Made by a program: the position numbers and the translations under genes. A stretch of 64,000 nucleotides of DNA. It comes from Pontibacter mangrovi (GTDB taxonomy: Bacteria; Bacteroidota; Bacteroidia; Cytophagales; Hymenobacteraceae). The notes beneath the pieces were generated by a model. The model was not told the origin of the DNA. It was given only the letters and a program-made list of their open reading frames with translations, and made no database searches. Positions 17,922 to 28,820 of this stretch are shown here, in pieces (positions within the stretch are counted from its first letter, which is position 1; each line of letters begins with the position of its first letter). The stretch lies in contig NZ_VFRQ01000016.1 in assembly GCF_006385705.1 (NCBI RefSeq), forward strand, positions 1 to 64,000, in the 5' to 3' direction.

Positions 17922-19115
17922 CTACATGGTGTTGACGATGACCTTCCTGCCTTCCGTCTCAAAGCGCACCGAGCCTGTCAGCGCCAGCATCTCCAGCACC
18001 TTGTCCAGCTCGGTGTCCCGGGAGATAATGCCGGAGAAATGCTTGGAGGTCATCTTTCCGCTGTAGGCCACCTCCACGTCATACCACCGTTCCAACTGCC
18101 GCATCACCGTGGCGATGTCTTCGTTGTTGAAGTAGAAAAGCCCGTTTTTCCAGGCAACGGCCTCCTCCACGTCCACCTCCTGCAAGGCGATGTCTTCCCC
18201 GATCACCGCCTGTTGCCCGGGCACCATCAGCTTACTCTTGCTGCCGTTGCCAACTTTCACAGAACCCTCCAGCAGGGTGGTGGTGATCCGCTGCTCATTG
18301 ACGTAGGCCATGATGTTAAAGTGCGTGCCCAGCACCTCCACGGTCGCTGCGTTTACCTGCACCTTAAAAGGCTGTGCCTTGTTTTTAGCAACTTCAAAGT
18401 ACCCTTCGCCTGTCAGGGCCACGGTACGCTCGCTTCCCACAAAGGCCGAAGGGAAGCGCAGCGTGGAGGCTGAGTTCAGCCATACCTTGCTCCCATCGGG
18501 CAACACCACCTGGTACTGCCCCCCTACCGGCGTGGAAATCGTGTTGTACAGGACCTGGCCCTGCTCCTGCCCGGCTAGCTCAAAGCGGATCATGCCGTCC
18601 TGCTTCGAAACCTTCATACCGTTCTCCTCCCGCACGGTGCCATTGGCCATGTCCTCCAGCACAAAAACAGCCCCATCGCTCACCATGAGCTTTGCCTTGT
18701 CGCCGCCCGGCTGTATTTTCAGTGCCTCCTGGCGCTGCGTAGCAACCGCCACTGCTTCCGGCGCACGTTTTGGCTTTAGCTGTGTCTGATAAAAGAACAG
18801 GGCCGCGGATGCCACCAGCGCCAGCACGGCGGCATACTTCCACAGAGCGGGGCTTTTCCAGAGGCTTCTCACCGGCTTTTGATCGATGGTCCGGGAAGCG
18901 ATGCGCTGCCAGGCTTTGTCTGTGTCGATCGACGAAAAGAACTGCAGTTCCTCCTCCAACCTCTGCTCATCCCTGAGCTTATCCACAAAGCGCTGGTGCT
19001 CCTCCTTTTCCTGCATCCACCCTTCCAATTCCGCTTCCTCTTCAGGGCTTAACTCTCCCCTGAGGTAGCGCAGCAGCAGGCTGGCCTTCCTGAATTGTTC
19101 CTCGTTGTTCTCCAT
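17922..19115 (-). CDS. FecR-type anti-sigma factor
   Basis: A 397-residue inner-membrane regulator. The cytoplasmic N-terminus (about 1-85) has helical, acidic composition suited to sigma binding and includes G-E-L-S-P-E-E-E-A-E-L. A single membrane segment lies at about 90-108, just before a basic Q-L-K-P-K-R stretch. The periplasmic FecR domain contains T-P-V-G-G-Q-Y, L-P-D-G-S-K-V-W-L-N and G-E-G-Y-F-E-V. A C-terminal DUF4974 domain (N-N-E-D-I-A-T-V-M-R-Q-L) should dock the STN domain of the adjacent SusC. ATG at 19115 starts the canonical N-terminus. It is transcribed away from its sigma partner. Confidence 0.94.
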   Translation of the reverse strand: MENNEEQFRKASLLLRYLRGELSPEEEAELEGWMQEKEEHQRFVDKLRDEQRLEEELQFFSSIDTDKAWQRIASRTIDQKPVRSLWKSPALWKYAAVLALVASAALFFYQTQLKPKRAPEAVAVATQRQEALKIQPGGDKAKLMVSDGAVFVLEDMANGTVREENGMKVSKQDGMIRFELAGQEQGQVLYNTISTPVGGQYQVVLPDGSKVWLNSASTLRFPSAFVGSERTVALTGEGYFEVAKNKAQPFKVQVNAATVEVLGTHFNIMAYVNEQRITTTLLEGSVKVGNGSKSKLMVPGQQAVIGEDIALQEVDVEEAVAWKNGLFYFNNEDIATVMRQLERWYDVEVAYSGKMTSKHFSGIISRDTELDKVLEMLALTGSVRFETEGRKVIVNTM

Positions 19116-19620
19116 ATCGGTTCTGTTATAGCAAAGACACGCAAGGGAGTAAAAGGGGTGAAAGGCGGCGGCATTTTTTTTCATCTGCCCCTCCCGGCTC
19201 CTTGCCTGGGGCTGGCAGATAAGCATTTGGCAGGCGTGTAACCGTCAGGCAGGACCCGTTAAAAGCGCCTTTAGGGAAAGGTAACAGTAACTTAACCCGG
19301 GATAAGTGCAGGGCTCCTTCTTTTAAAATAGCTTTGGCCCAGCTTAGGCTATGGGGCAGCGGCAACAAGAAAGAAGGGCGAATGCGCGCTGCGACAAACG
19401 TATGCTTGCGCCACAGCGGCGGCAGCGTCTTCTGAGCGAGCGCTTACTTTCAAAAAAAACTTCCGATTTGTTATGTTTGATTATCCTATCTTTCTTTGTA
19501 TGTTTAGCATAGAAAATTATCTTCCACGCATGGGGCGTACCCGCAGCAGAAGCAGGACCCGCCTTGAGGGCATGCTGTATTCCCGGGGTAAAGACGACAT
19601 GCCAGTAAATTTTGCAGCCG
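19116..19620. other. Divergent FecR / sigma intergenic region
   Basis: About 505 bp between divergently transcribed fecR and the ECF sigma gene. It contains one strong-looking promoter for the sigma gene (see separate entry). I see no gene, riboswitch or clear FecR promoter. Confidence 0.4.
19476..19506 (+). promoter_or_regulatory. Promoter of the ECF sigma gene
   Basis: TTTG (19476-19479), a 19 bp spacer and TATGTTTA (19499-19506) match the primary Bacteroidota promoter pattern TTTG-N19-TAnnTTTG with one mismatch. The leader to the ATG at 19621 is about 110 bp. It suggests housekeeping, not sigma-autoregulated, transcription. Confidence 0.6.
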
Positions 19621-20172
19621 ATGAGTGAGGACATGGCGATACATGATGCTGAAGCAGCCTTAAAGCAGTTGTTTGACAGGTACTATGCCCGCCTTGTTTA
19701 TTTCGCAGCACAGGTGGTGGGGTGTAAGGAAACGGCAGAGGACGTTGTGCAGGAAGCCTTTATCAAATACTGGAACCAGCGCGATACGGTCGCCCCGCAG
19801 GAGCAGGCGATAAAAAGCTACCTGTATGCTTCCGTGAAGCACGCCAGCCTGAACCTGGCGCGGCACCAGCAGGTAAAGGACAGTTATGTTGCCGCCATGC
19901 GTGACCAAAAAACGATGGAGGAAAGCCTGGAGAAGGCGCTGCTGCAGGCCGAGGTGCTGGCGCAGTTACACCAGGCGCTAAGCACCCTGCCGGCGCACTG
20001 CCAGCAGATTTCCAGGATGTGTTACCTGGAAGGCATGAAGAACCAGGAAGTGGCCCAGGAACTGGGGATCTCGGTCAATACGGTGAAGACCCAGAAGCAA
20101 CGGGCGCTTCAGCTCCTTCGCTTAAGGCTGAAGCCTGAACTGTTTATGCTGCTTTTGCTTTTGACGCAGTGA
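19621..20172 (+). CDS. ECF RNA polymerase sigma factor (RpoE-like, Bacteroidota FecI type)
   Basis: A sigma-70 extracytoplasmic-function factor of 183 residues. Region 2 reads L-F-D-R-Y-Y-A-R-L-V-Y-F-A then A-E-D-V-V-Q-E-A-F-I-K-Y-W, and region 4 reads L-P-A-H-C-Q-Q-I-S, G-M-K-N-Q-E-V-A-Q-E-L-G-I-S-V-N-T-V-K-T-Q. It should drive the SusCD operon when FecR releases it. ATG 19621 is used; an upstream TTG would add only three codons. Divergent placement relative to fecR is unusual, as these are normally in the same direction. It ends in a leucine-rich tail. Confidence 0.93.
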   Translation: MSEDMAIHDAEAALKQLFDRYYARLVYFAAQVVGCKETAEDVVQEAFIKYWNQRDTVAPQEQAIKSYLYASVKHASLNLARHQQVKDSYVAAMRDQKTMEESLEKALLQAEVLAQLHQALSTLPAHCQQISRMCYLEGMKNQEVAQELGISVNTVKTQKQRALQLLRLRLKPELFMLLLLLTQ

Positions 20173-20212
20173 TCCCTTTACCGCTTTTTGCGCGACAACC
20201 GGCCCTGTTTTA

Positions 20213-20503
20213 TCAGGTAAAGCGCAGCGTAAGGGCAAACCTCTCCCCTGGCTTCTCTGCCTGCACGTGTACTGCCAGGTGGTCGTAAAATACAAAACGC
20301 CTTTCGACCGGGATGGCACTCTGTGACCGCTCCAGTACCTGGTGGTAGATGGGGATGTTTTTTTCATCCAGCACGGTCAGGTGCAGGCCGCCTGACGAAG
20401 GCCAGGTGTCGACCAGCACTTCCTTGATGTCCATACTTCTGGTGGCCTCGCTTCCCTCCAGGCGCAGGGTGGCGTTCGCTTCGTTTAGTTGCATTGATTT
20501 CAT
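20213..20503 (-). CDS. Small hypothetical protein
   Basis: A 96-residue soluble protein without a signal or membrane segment, starting M-K-S-M-Q-L-N-E-A-N. It has alternating hydrophobic strands (A-T-L-R-L-E-G, L-H-L-T-V-L-D, R-F-V-F-Y-D-H-L-A-V) that suggest a small beta barrel. No family is recognised. It converges on the sigma gene with only 40 bp between stops. Composition resembles the neighbouring genes, which supports it as real. Confidence 0.5.
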   Translation of the reverse strand: MKSMQLNEANATLRLEGSEATRSMDIKEVLVDTWPSSGGLHLTVLDEKNIPIYHQVLERSQSAIPVERRFVFYDHLAVHVQAEKPGERFALTLRFT

Positions 20504-20569
20504 AGCCAAGTATACCTTAGGTTTTGTGTACGGCACCGGCTTAGAAACCGGCTGCCTGTGCTGCGCTTT

Positions 20570-21529
20570 TCAGGCTTTTTCCTCCTTAGGCAACTTCTCC
20601 ACCGGCATGATCACGAACTCCTGAATCCGCCAGTCCAGTTGCCGCACCTCCCGGGAGGCCTCTTCAATGAGCTGTGTCAGGTTATCTTCCCGGGCAGGAA
20701 TAACAAAGCCCTCGCCCAGGTAAATGTGGCCTTCCTCGCGCAGGCGTATGTTGCAATCCTTCACCCAACTCTGCCCAGCCAGTGTCTCTTTTACCTTCTC
20801 GATCAGCGGATCGCGCTTTTGGTTATCCACGGTCATGGGTACCTGGTCCATCAAATCGTACACCGCCTGCCTCAGGTTATTAAAGCCGTCGTGCACAATA
20901 TCCACCGATATCACCAAAGCCGCCACTGAATCAGCCCACCACCAGCCCATGCCGATGCCCAACACACCGAAAATAGCCGCCGCAGCCGTCATCCAGTCGG
21001 CCTTGTTCATCTTGGCGTCCGTGTACAGGTTTTTTTCATGCAGCTTCTCAGCGATCGGCAGTTTCTTCTTGCCCAGGATGATGGCCGGGAAGGTTCCCCA
21101 TAGCAAGGCTGCTATCATCAAATAGCCCAGCCATACCTGGTGGCCCAGCACCACCACCGTACCGATGGTAGCGTGCTCCCGCATGGCCAGGGTAATCACA
21201 GAGTCGATCACCAGAAAGGTACCGATAGAAAACAGGGCCAGCGCGCTACACAAGTACGCAATGCTCACCACCCGATGGTACCCGAACGGGAAGTCCCTGT
21301 TTGGCGATTTAAAGAAGATCCTGGAGGCGATCAGGAAGGAGACCGAGGGCGTCAGGCTGAGCAGGTCCTCAAACCAGGCGGTTTTCATGGCCTGCGAATT
21401 GCCCATGGTCAGGTACATGGCCAGGGCGGTGGTGATCAGGTAGCCGATCGTGATCCACTCCAGCTTCTTTGCTTTCTTAAAGTCGTCCCGGAGCCCCTGG
21501 GGATACTCAAAGTTATCTATCTGTTTCAT
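20570..21529 (-). CDS. Cation diffusion facilitator (CDF) transporter
   Basis: A 319-residue inner-membrane divalent-metal exporter. Six predicted membrane segments lie between residues 24 and 235. Metal-site motifs resemble the family: F-G-Y-H-R in segment region 2, and in place of the common H-x-x-x-D pairing the fifth/sixth segment region has D-A-K-M-N-K-A-D-W and W-A-D-S-V-A-A. A cytoplasmic C-terminal domain follows (V-K-D-C-N-I-R-L-R-E-E-G-H-I-Y). Metal is not deducible. The gene start overlaps the end of the solute-binding lipoprotein gene by 17 bp, implying one transcript and coupled translation. Confidence 0.88.
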   Translation of the reverse strand: MKQIDNFEYPQGLRDDFKKAKKLEWITIGYLITTALAMYLTMGNSQAMKTAWFEDLLSLTPSVSFLIASRIFFKSPNRDFPFGYHRVVSIAYLCSALALFSIGTFLVIDSVITLAMREHATIGTVVVLGHQVWLGYLMIAALLWGTFPAIILGKKKLPIAEKLHEKNLYTDAKMNKADWMTAAAAIFGVLGIGMGWWWADSVAALVISVDIVHDGFNNLRQAVYDLMDQVPMTVDNQKRDPLIEKVKETLAGQSWVKDCNIRLREEGHIYLGEGFVIPAREDNLTQLIEEASREVRQLDWRIQEFVIMPVEKLPKEEKA

Positions 21530-21995
21530 GGCCCAGTGTCTGTTTCAGCTGCGGCTCCTGTGCGTGCAGGAAGCGCTCCAGCGCAACGATAAATGCATTC
21601 TCTCCCCGAATAGCCGCCATCACATGCTTCTCCTTCCCCTGCTTGAGGTAGGGCCTGGTGAGGGCCACTTTCTTTTTCCAGGGGGTTTTCTGCGTGATGC
21701 CCGCAATGACCAGGTGCACCTTTTTTTCCTCCAGGTCCTCAAACAGCTTTTGCTCCGTGTCGTTTTGCCACCTGACCCGGGCACCAATAGAAGAGGCAAA
21801 GGCCCGCACCAGGTCCGGCTCAATGCCTGTCGGGGCCGTATCTCCTTTCACGACCCACGGCGGGTTTTCCGAGTAGCCTACCACCAGTTGGTCTTGTTTG
21901 GCCTTCTCCAGGGTACGCTCGGGGTCCTTGGGAAAGTTACCCTCACAGCCCGCCAGCAACAGGCAGGCCCCTACAGCAAGTATAAAAAGCTTCAT
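21513..21995 (-). CDS. Solute-binding (SBP_bac_3 / MltF-N-like) lipoprotein
   Basis: A 160-residue lipoprotein (signal L-L-L-A-G-C-E-G-N) with a truncated type-3 periplasmic binding fold: L-V-V-G-Y-S-E-N-P-P-W, T-G-I-E-P-D-L-V-R-A-F-A and V-H-L-V-I-A-G-I-T. The length is about two thirds of a normal amino-acid binding protein, so the second lobe is incomplete or reduced. No ABC permease is nearby; instead it overlaps the CDF transporter gene. Start M-K-L-F at 21995 gives the signal peptide. Its ligand and the reason for pairing with CDF are unknown. Confidence 0.75.
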   Translation of the reverse strand: MKLFILAVGACLLLAGCEGNFPKDPERTLEKAKQDQLVVGYSENPPWVVKGDTAPTGIEPDLVRAFASSIGARVRWQNDTEQKLFEDLEEKKVHLVIAGITQKTPWKKKVALTRPYLKQGKEKHVMAAIRGENAFIVALERFLHAQEPQLKQTLGHETDR

Positions 21996-22343
21996 CCGTT
22001 GTGCATTTTCAGCGCCGGCCCTTACATGCCAGCGCAAGGTTTTTGATTTGCTTCTGCCTTAGCTGTACCTTGATTTATACGTTATGGTTGCTTTCCTAAG
22101 GGAGGCCGTGCCAAAAAGCAGCATGCAGGCGCAGCTATTGGCCAACCAACCGGAATCTTCCGTGAACCAGCCTGTCAATGTCCGTAAGGGTGCTTAGCCC
22201 CCGGGCTCCGCTAAACTCAATGAACGAGCCTGCTTAAAATCAGCGTGCTGCAATGCACCGGGGAAAGGATCGGGAGGAGCACGATAGGTACAGGGACAAG
22301 AAAGCAAGAGGGCAGGCATCTTTTCCATACCTGCCCTTTTGCT
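21996..22343. other. Intergenic region with terminator
   Basis: About 350 bp. Apart from the TonB-receptor terminator at its right end (separate entry), I see no gene or recognised regulatory element, although the promoter of the binding-lipoprotein/CDF pair should lie here. Confidence 0.4.
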
Positions 22344-22344
22344 T
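22302..22344 (-). terminator. Stem-loop terminator after TonB receptor gene
   Basis: AAGCAAGAGGGCAGG pairs with CCTGCCCTTTTGCTT across a 13-base loop, with one mismatch. On the minus strand it directly follows the receptor stop codon and ends in a T-containing tail, fitting a rho-independent terminator. Confidence 0.6.
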
Positions 22345-24362
22345 TAGAAGGCCATACTTGCCTGAAAAAAGATGTTGCGGCCCGGGCGCAGCACCTGCCC
22401 CCAATCCAGGTGCTCGCGGTAGGCTGCATCGAAGAGGTTTTCCACCCCGCCGTTCAGCTCCCATACTTTCTTCTCTGTCTCCAGCCGGTAGCCTGCGCGC
22501 AGGTGCCAGAGCATAAAGGCCTCGGTCGGTTTTTCCTGGAAGCGCGCACTGGTGCGGTGCTGGGCAGCGGCCATCTCCGTTTCGCCTTGCACCCACAGCC
22601 TGTCTCCAAAGTACCTCCGCAGCGAGCTTACACTGCGCAGCGGCGCGACCATCGGGAGCGGGTCGCCGCCCGCGCTGCGGCCATAGCCGTAGCGGAGCGT
22701 GCTGACCAGTTGCGTATAGGCCGTGATGTTATACACGGCACTGGCCTCGGCGCCGGCAAGCAAGGCATAGGCTTCGTTTTGGTATACTTTCACGCCATGG
22801 GCCCCTATCGTCATGGCGCTCAGTTCCGCCTCATAAGCTCCCACGATGTAGTTGGCTACCCGGGACGCATAGCCTGTCAGCTGCACGCGCAGCCGGGGCT
22901 CCTGCCACGACAGCGTGAGCTCCCCCTGCAGGCTTTGCTCCGGCTTCAGCGCCGGGTTGCCGATATAATCATAGCCATCAAAGCGGCTGAACAGGTAAAA
23001 GCCATAGAGCTCGCTGGCAGAAGGCGTGCGCCCGTTAAAGCTGCCGGAGAGCGTACCTTTCAGCTTTTTATACAGCACGCGGCTTGCCTGCACCGATACA
23101 GACGGAATGACAAACTGCTGCCGGGTTTGCCCGTAGCCGAAAACCGACAGCTGATCGCGCCCTGCGGCTGAGGTAACCGAAAAGCGGGATACCTGAAGGC
23201 GGCTGTTTAGCTGCAGCTGGGTTTTAGCGCCGGCTTGCAGCGTATACTGCGCCGCCACCCCCGACTGCAGCTCCCGGTTGTTGGGCCAGGTCAGCATGTA
23301 CATCGGCGCTTGGCCGGGCTGATACATCGTCATAGAGGCCTCCAGGTAAGAGGAGGAGGCGTCGGCACGCAGGGTCAGCTGCTGGTTAGGGGCCGGCGCC
23401 ATACTGCCTTCCACATACAGGCCGCTGGTGCGGCTCAGACCGGGCATGTCCATGCGCACAGGCAGGTCCGGGCGGGCGCTGTCGTCCATGGCGTGGGCGA
23501 TGCGGTTGGCGTAGAGGCGGGCCTCCAGGCGGCTCCAGCGCCTGCTTTCGTTTTCGCGCAGCAGCGTGACCGACCCGATGCGGGCGCTGGCCTCCCCTAC
23601 ATCCATGGGCAAGGCCGGAAAGCCGATGTTCCACCCCTCATCTGCAATAAAATCAGCCTTCAGCACCAGGTCCTCTTCCAGCAGGTACTTGGCGTTCAGG
23701 GCGATGTTGGCTTTTTCATACGGCGAGTACAGCACTTTTTCACCCTTGCCGTTGCGGTAATTCTGGCTCTTGCGGTAGGTGCCCGATGCCCGGAGCCCCC
23801 AGGTGGGGGTGGCGTAGTTTAGCCGCAGCGCCTCCAGCACTGCCTGCGCCGCAGACTGGTAGCCGCTGCTCACCGAGCCGGACAAGGCGGGCGCGCCGGC
23901 CAGCTCTGCTTCGGCCAGCTTCATGTTAAGGCTGCCGCCGATGGCCGCTGCCTGCATGCTGCCCGCGCCTGCTGTCTGCACTTCTATCCCCTGCAGGTTG
24001 AGTGGCTCAATGTAGATGGTGGCCGGGTCCATTTTATCGGTACAGGCCCCTTGCAGGCGCATGCCGTCCAGCATCACGCTCACCTGCCCGGGGCTGTAGG
24101 CACGGATGGTGGGTTCCATGCCGTAACTGCCGCGCCGGATAAACGACACCTCGGGCATGCGCGCTATCAGTTCTTCCGTGGTCGCCGACCGGTTGGCCTG
24201 GTAGAACTCCTGCAGGTGCTGCTGCTGGCTGTGGCTTTTGGTCGTAACAGCCACTTCCTGCAGCACAATCGTGCGAACAGAGTCAGCGGGCACTGCTTGT
24301 TGCTGGGCCAGCGCCGGCCACATGCCCAGCGCCAGGCTCCCCATTAGGAAAGGCGTTTTCAT
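22344..24362 (-). CDS. TonB-dependent outer-membrane receptor
   Basis: A 672-residue outer-membrane receptor with a signal peptide ending in P-A-L-A-Q-Q-Q. The TonB box/plug region is V-L-Q-E-V-A-V-T-T, with R-G-S-Y-G-M-E-P and the A-Y-S-P-G-Q-V-S-V-M-L-D-G-M-R-L-Q-G-A-C-T segment. The barrel ends in F-F-Q-A-S-M-A-F, a typical terminal aromatic. It is smaller than SusC proteins and lacks the carboxypeptidase-like domain, consistent with metal, siderophore or cofactor uptake. The neighbours, a beta-sandwich lipoprotein and a Cys-rich small membrane protein, make a metal such as copper the best guess. ATG 24374 is an alternative start. Confidence 0.88.
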   Translation of the reverse strand: MKTPFLMGSLALGMWPALAQQQAVPADSVRTIVLQEVAVTTKSHSQQQHLQEFYQANRSATTEELIARMPEVSFIRRGSYGMEPTIRAYSPGQVSVMLDGMRLQGACTDKMDPATIYIEPLNLQGIEVQTAGAGSMQAAAIGGSLNMKLAEAELAGAPALSGSVSSGYQSAAQAVLEALRLNYATPTWGLRASGTYRKSQNYRNGKGEKVLYSPYEKANIALNAKYLLEEDLVLKADFIADEGWNIGFPALPMDVGEASARIGSVTLLRENESRRWSRLEARLYANRIAHAMDDSARPDLPVRMDMPGLSRTSGLYVEGSMAPAPNQQLTLRADASSSYLEASMTMYQPGQAPMYMLTWPNNRELQSGVAAQYTLQAGAKTQLQLNSRLQVSRFSVTSAAGRDQLSVFGYGQTRQQFVIPSVSVQASRVLYKKLKGTLSGSFNGRTPSASELYGFYLFSRFDGYDYIGNPALKPEQSLQGELTLSWQEPRLRVQLTGYASRVANYIVGAYEAELSAMTIGAHGVKVYQNEAYALLAGAEASAVYNITAYTQLVSTLRYGYGRSAGGDPLPMVAPLRSVSSLRRYFGDRLWVQGETEMAAAQHRTSARFQEKPTEAFMLWHLRAGYRLETEKKVWELNGGVENLFDAAYREHLDWGQVLRPGRNIFFQASMAF

Positions 24363-24394
24363 GTCCTTTGCCATTTAACGTATGATCATTAGGC

Positions 24395-24425
24395 CTTGTG
24401 CCCCGGAACTACACCGGGGCACAAG
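24395..24425. terminator. Perfect 12-bp stem-loop between lipoprotein and receptor genes
   Basis: CTTGTGCCCCGG pairs perfectly with CCGGGGCACAAG around a seven-base loop. It follows the lipoprotein stop and precedes the receptor start. There is no clear U-run on the minus strand, so it may tune relative expression within an operon rather than end it. Confidence 0.45.
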
Positions 24426-24433
24426 CTTTAGCC

Positions 24434-25240
24434 TTAAAAATTTACTTCAAAGTATAGGTTCCCCGCCTCGCCGCTCGTATCGCGCAGCGTCAGGTGCAGG
24501 TACCACAGCCCGGTCATGGTGAAGTTTACCTGCCCTTTGTAGTGTCCCTGGCCGGTGTGCACCGGGCTCACGTTGTTAGGCGAGCCATGGCCCATGGTGG
24601 GCATTTCAGGCGCCAGTTCCAGGGTCAGGTCTGTTGCTGCCGGAAAATCCATCATCGAGGCCATGCGGTACACAGCCACTTCCATATCGTTCACGCCCAC
24701 TTTGGGCTCCTGCGGCTGCAGGTAGGCCACAAAGTACTTGCTGCCGTCTGTCGCCAACACAAAAGACTTCAGGCGGGGGGTGGCGGGCTCCTGCACCGTT
24801 ACCGGCAGCGTGACTTTGTCAGTCTGCCCGTTTGCCTGCACCTGCACAGTCAGGCTCCAGGTTCCCATGTCTCCCGAAGGCATGGTGAACACCACCGCCC
24901 CCGGAAAATAGCCTGCCACCGCCTTCTCCGACGAAGGGCTCTCCGCGGGTGCCGCGTGCTTCTTGTCTGTCATCTCCATCAGGGGCATCAAACGGATGTC
25001 TGCCTGCTCCACGCGCTTTCCTGCTTCATCATAGAGGGCGATGTAGAGCGGGTTGTAGCCTGTTGTGAGCGCAGCAGTAGCGTATACCTCCACTTTCAGG
25101 TGAGCGGTTTCAGTCTGGCCTTCGGCTATTTTTTCGTAGGCTGTGGCCGGTTCGGGCGTGTCTTCTTCTGTATCGCAGCTGGTGGTCAGGAACGTTGTCG
25201 CGAAAAGGGCCCAAAGGATGAGCCAGGTATTATTTTTCAT
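24434..25240 (-). CDS. Immunoglobulin-fold (FixH/YtkA-like) lipoprotein
   Basis: A 268-residue lipoprotein (signal L-T-T-S-C-D-T-E-E-D). Two beta-sandwich repeats are suggested, each ending in a G-x-W-x-L-x-(V/L)-x-(V/L) strand: M-G-T-W-S-L-T-V-Q-V and T-G-L-W-Y-L-H-L-T-L. Met- and His-rich stretches (M-P-L-M-E-M-T-D-K-K-H and M-A-S-M-M, M-P-T-M-G-H-G) are compatible with copper binding, as in YtkA-like domains. The start at 25240 supplies the signal; the longer frame does not. The gene lies upstream of the TonB receptor and likely shares its transcript. Confidence 0.75.
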   Translation of the reverse strand: MKNNTWLILWALFATTFLTTSCDTEEDTPEPATAYEKIAEGQTETAHLKVEVYATAALTTGYNPLYIALYDEAGKRVEQADIRLMPLMEMTDKKHAAPAESPSSEKAVAGYFPGAVVFTMPSGDMGTWSLTVQVQANGQTDKVTLPVTVQEPATPRLKSFVLATDGSKYFVAYLQPQEPKVGVNDMEVAVYRMASMMDFPAATDLTLELAPEMPTMGHGSPNNVSPVHTGQGHYKGQVNFTMTGLWYLHLTLRDTSGEAGNLYFEVNF

Positions 25241-25511
25241 GGTATTGTTGTCTGTAAGTATAACGGATGGCAAAAGGCTTATGCTGCATCCCCTTGCCAA
25301 AGAAATTTGTCTTGAAAAAATGGGCAAAGCGTGGCCCCACCATACTTTCCAAAAGTATAGCCATGGCTGTTTGCGCGTTGGGCTGGGTATGTCAACCGCC
25401 CCCGCATTGCTTGTCATCTCAGGGCTTTAGGCCGGCAAGCCAGGCACAGTGAACCAGGGCGCTGACGACAGCACTTCTGGATGGCATGAAAGCAGGCTGG
25501 GAACTGGTGCG

Positions 25512-25883
25512 CTAGGCCCGCGGCGGGTGAAAGCAGGCGGTATAGAAGGAATAGCGGTAATTGCTTTTAAGAAAGGGACGAGGCGCGGCCGTGGTGGCCA
25601 CAGCCCCTATGGCGCCTCTCCAGGCAGAGCCCGGCGCTGTAAAGGGACTCACCTCCAGCTTTAGGGTAAAGCCCGCGTTGTCGCTTTCAGGGCTTTCCGC
25701 TTTTTGAAGTTGCTTTTTCAGGTAGCATTTCCCCTCGCAGTGCATCTCAGGCTTGTCTTTGTTCTCGCAGAGCACCGCTGCAATATAGGCCTTGTTCGCA
25801 AAATAAGACGATAGGACGATTCCCTTGTATAGTACCTGGAACGTCATCAGCAAGAGCAATATCGTAGCCACTGTCAGTCTCAT
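25512..25883 (-). CDS. Small Cys-rich membrane-anchored protein
   Basis: A 123-residue protein with one N-terminal membrane segment (about 3-25) and a short motif C-E-N-K-D-K-P-E-M-H-C-E-G-K-C-Y-L, whose three cysteines with a Met and His could bind a metal. Proteins with this arrangement are, to my recollection, common beside TonB receptors thought to handle metals in Bacteroidota, but no function is established. About 270 bp of noncoding DNA separate it from the lipoprotein gene. The C-terminal 40 residues are low in structure. Confidence 0.65.
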   Translation of the reverse strand: MRLTVATILLLLMTFQVLYKGIVLSSYFANKAYIAAVLCENKDKPEMHCEGKCYLKKQLQKAESPESDNAGFTLKLEVSPFTAPGSAWRGAIGAVATTAAPRPFLKSNYRYSFYTACFHPPRA

Positions 25884-26066
25884 CTCAAGGGCAAAGGTAA
25901 CACAGCTTTGCTTGTGAATGGATGACCTGCATCATAAAATTTGAAAGCAATTGTCACTCCGGGCCAGAAAGGCTTGCCAACGCCTTCGCTGGGCAGGGCA
26001 TAAAAAAAGCGGCAGCCATACTTTAAAGTATAGCCGCCGCTTTCAAAAGTATCCTATTAAAAACCG

Positions 26067-28396
<2,330 letters not shown>

Positions 28397-28726
28397 ATGA
28401 AAACAGTACTGCTGCTACTCGTCTCCAACATCTTCATGACCTTTGCCTGGTATGGCCACCTGCGCTTTAAAGAGGTTGCCCTCTGGAAGGTGATCCTGTT
28501 CAGCTGGCTCATCGCCTTTTTCGAGTACTGCTTTCAGGTGCCGGCCAATCGCATCGGGCACGGGCAGTTCACGGCCTTTCAGCTGAAGACGATACAGGAG
28601 GTGATCACGCTGGTGGTGTTCATCGGCTTTTCGGTGCTGTACCTGCGCGAGGAAGTGAAGTGGAACTACATCGTGGGCTTTGTGCTGATCCTGGCCGCGG
28701 TGTTCTTCGTCTTCAAAAAATGGTAG
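28397..28726 (+). CDS. DMT family protein (DUF486)
   Basis: A 109-residue integral membrane protein with four predicted helices. It matches the DUF486 pattern: F-M-T-F-A-W-Y-G-H-L near the start, E-Y-C-F-Q-V-P-A-N-R-I-G in the middle, and L-R-E-E-V-K-W-N-Y-I-V-G-F before the last helix. The family is a half-size relative of drug/metabolite transporters with unknown substrate. Single gene between gyrB and a DUF2267 gene. Confidence 0.88.
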   Translation: MKTVLLLLVSNIFMTFAWYGHLRFKEVALWKVILFSWLIAFFEYCFQVPANRIGHGQFTAFQLKTIQEVITLVVFIGFSVLYLREEVKWNYIVGFVLILAAVFFVFKKW

Positions 28727-28820
28727 CATAAGGCCATACCTGGCAGCCCGGCACTATAACCCTGCCGCCGGGGCTTCGTTTTCTAAGGATGTATGTTCCA
28801 TCTAAAAACGAAGACAAACT

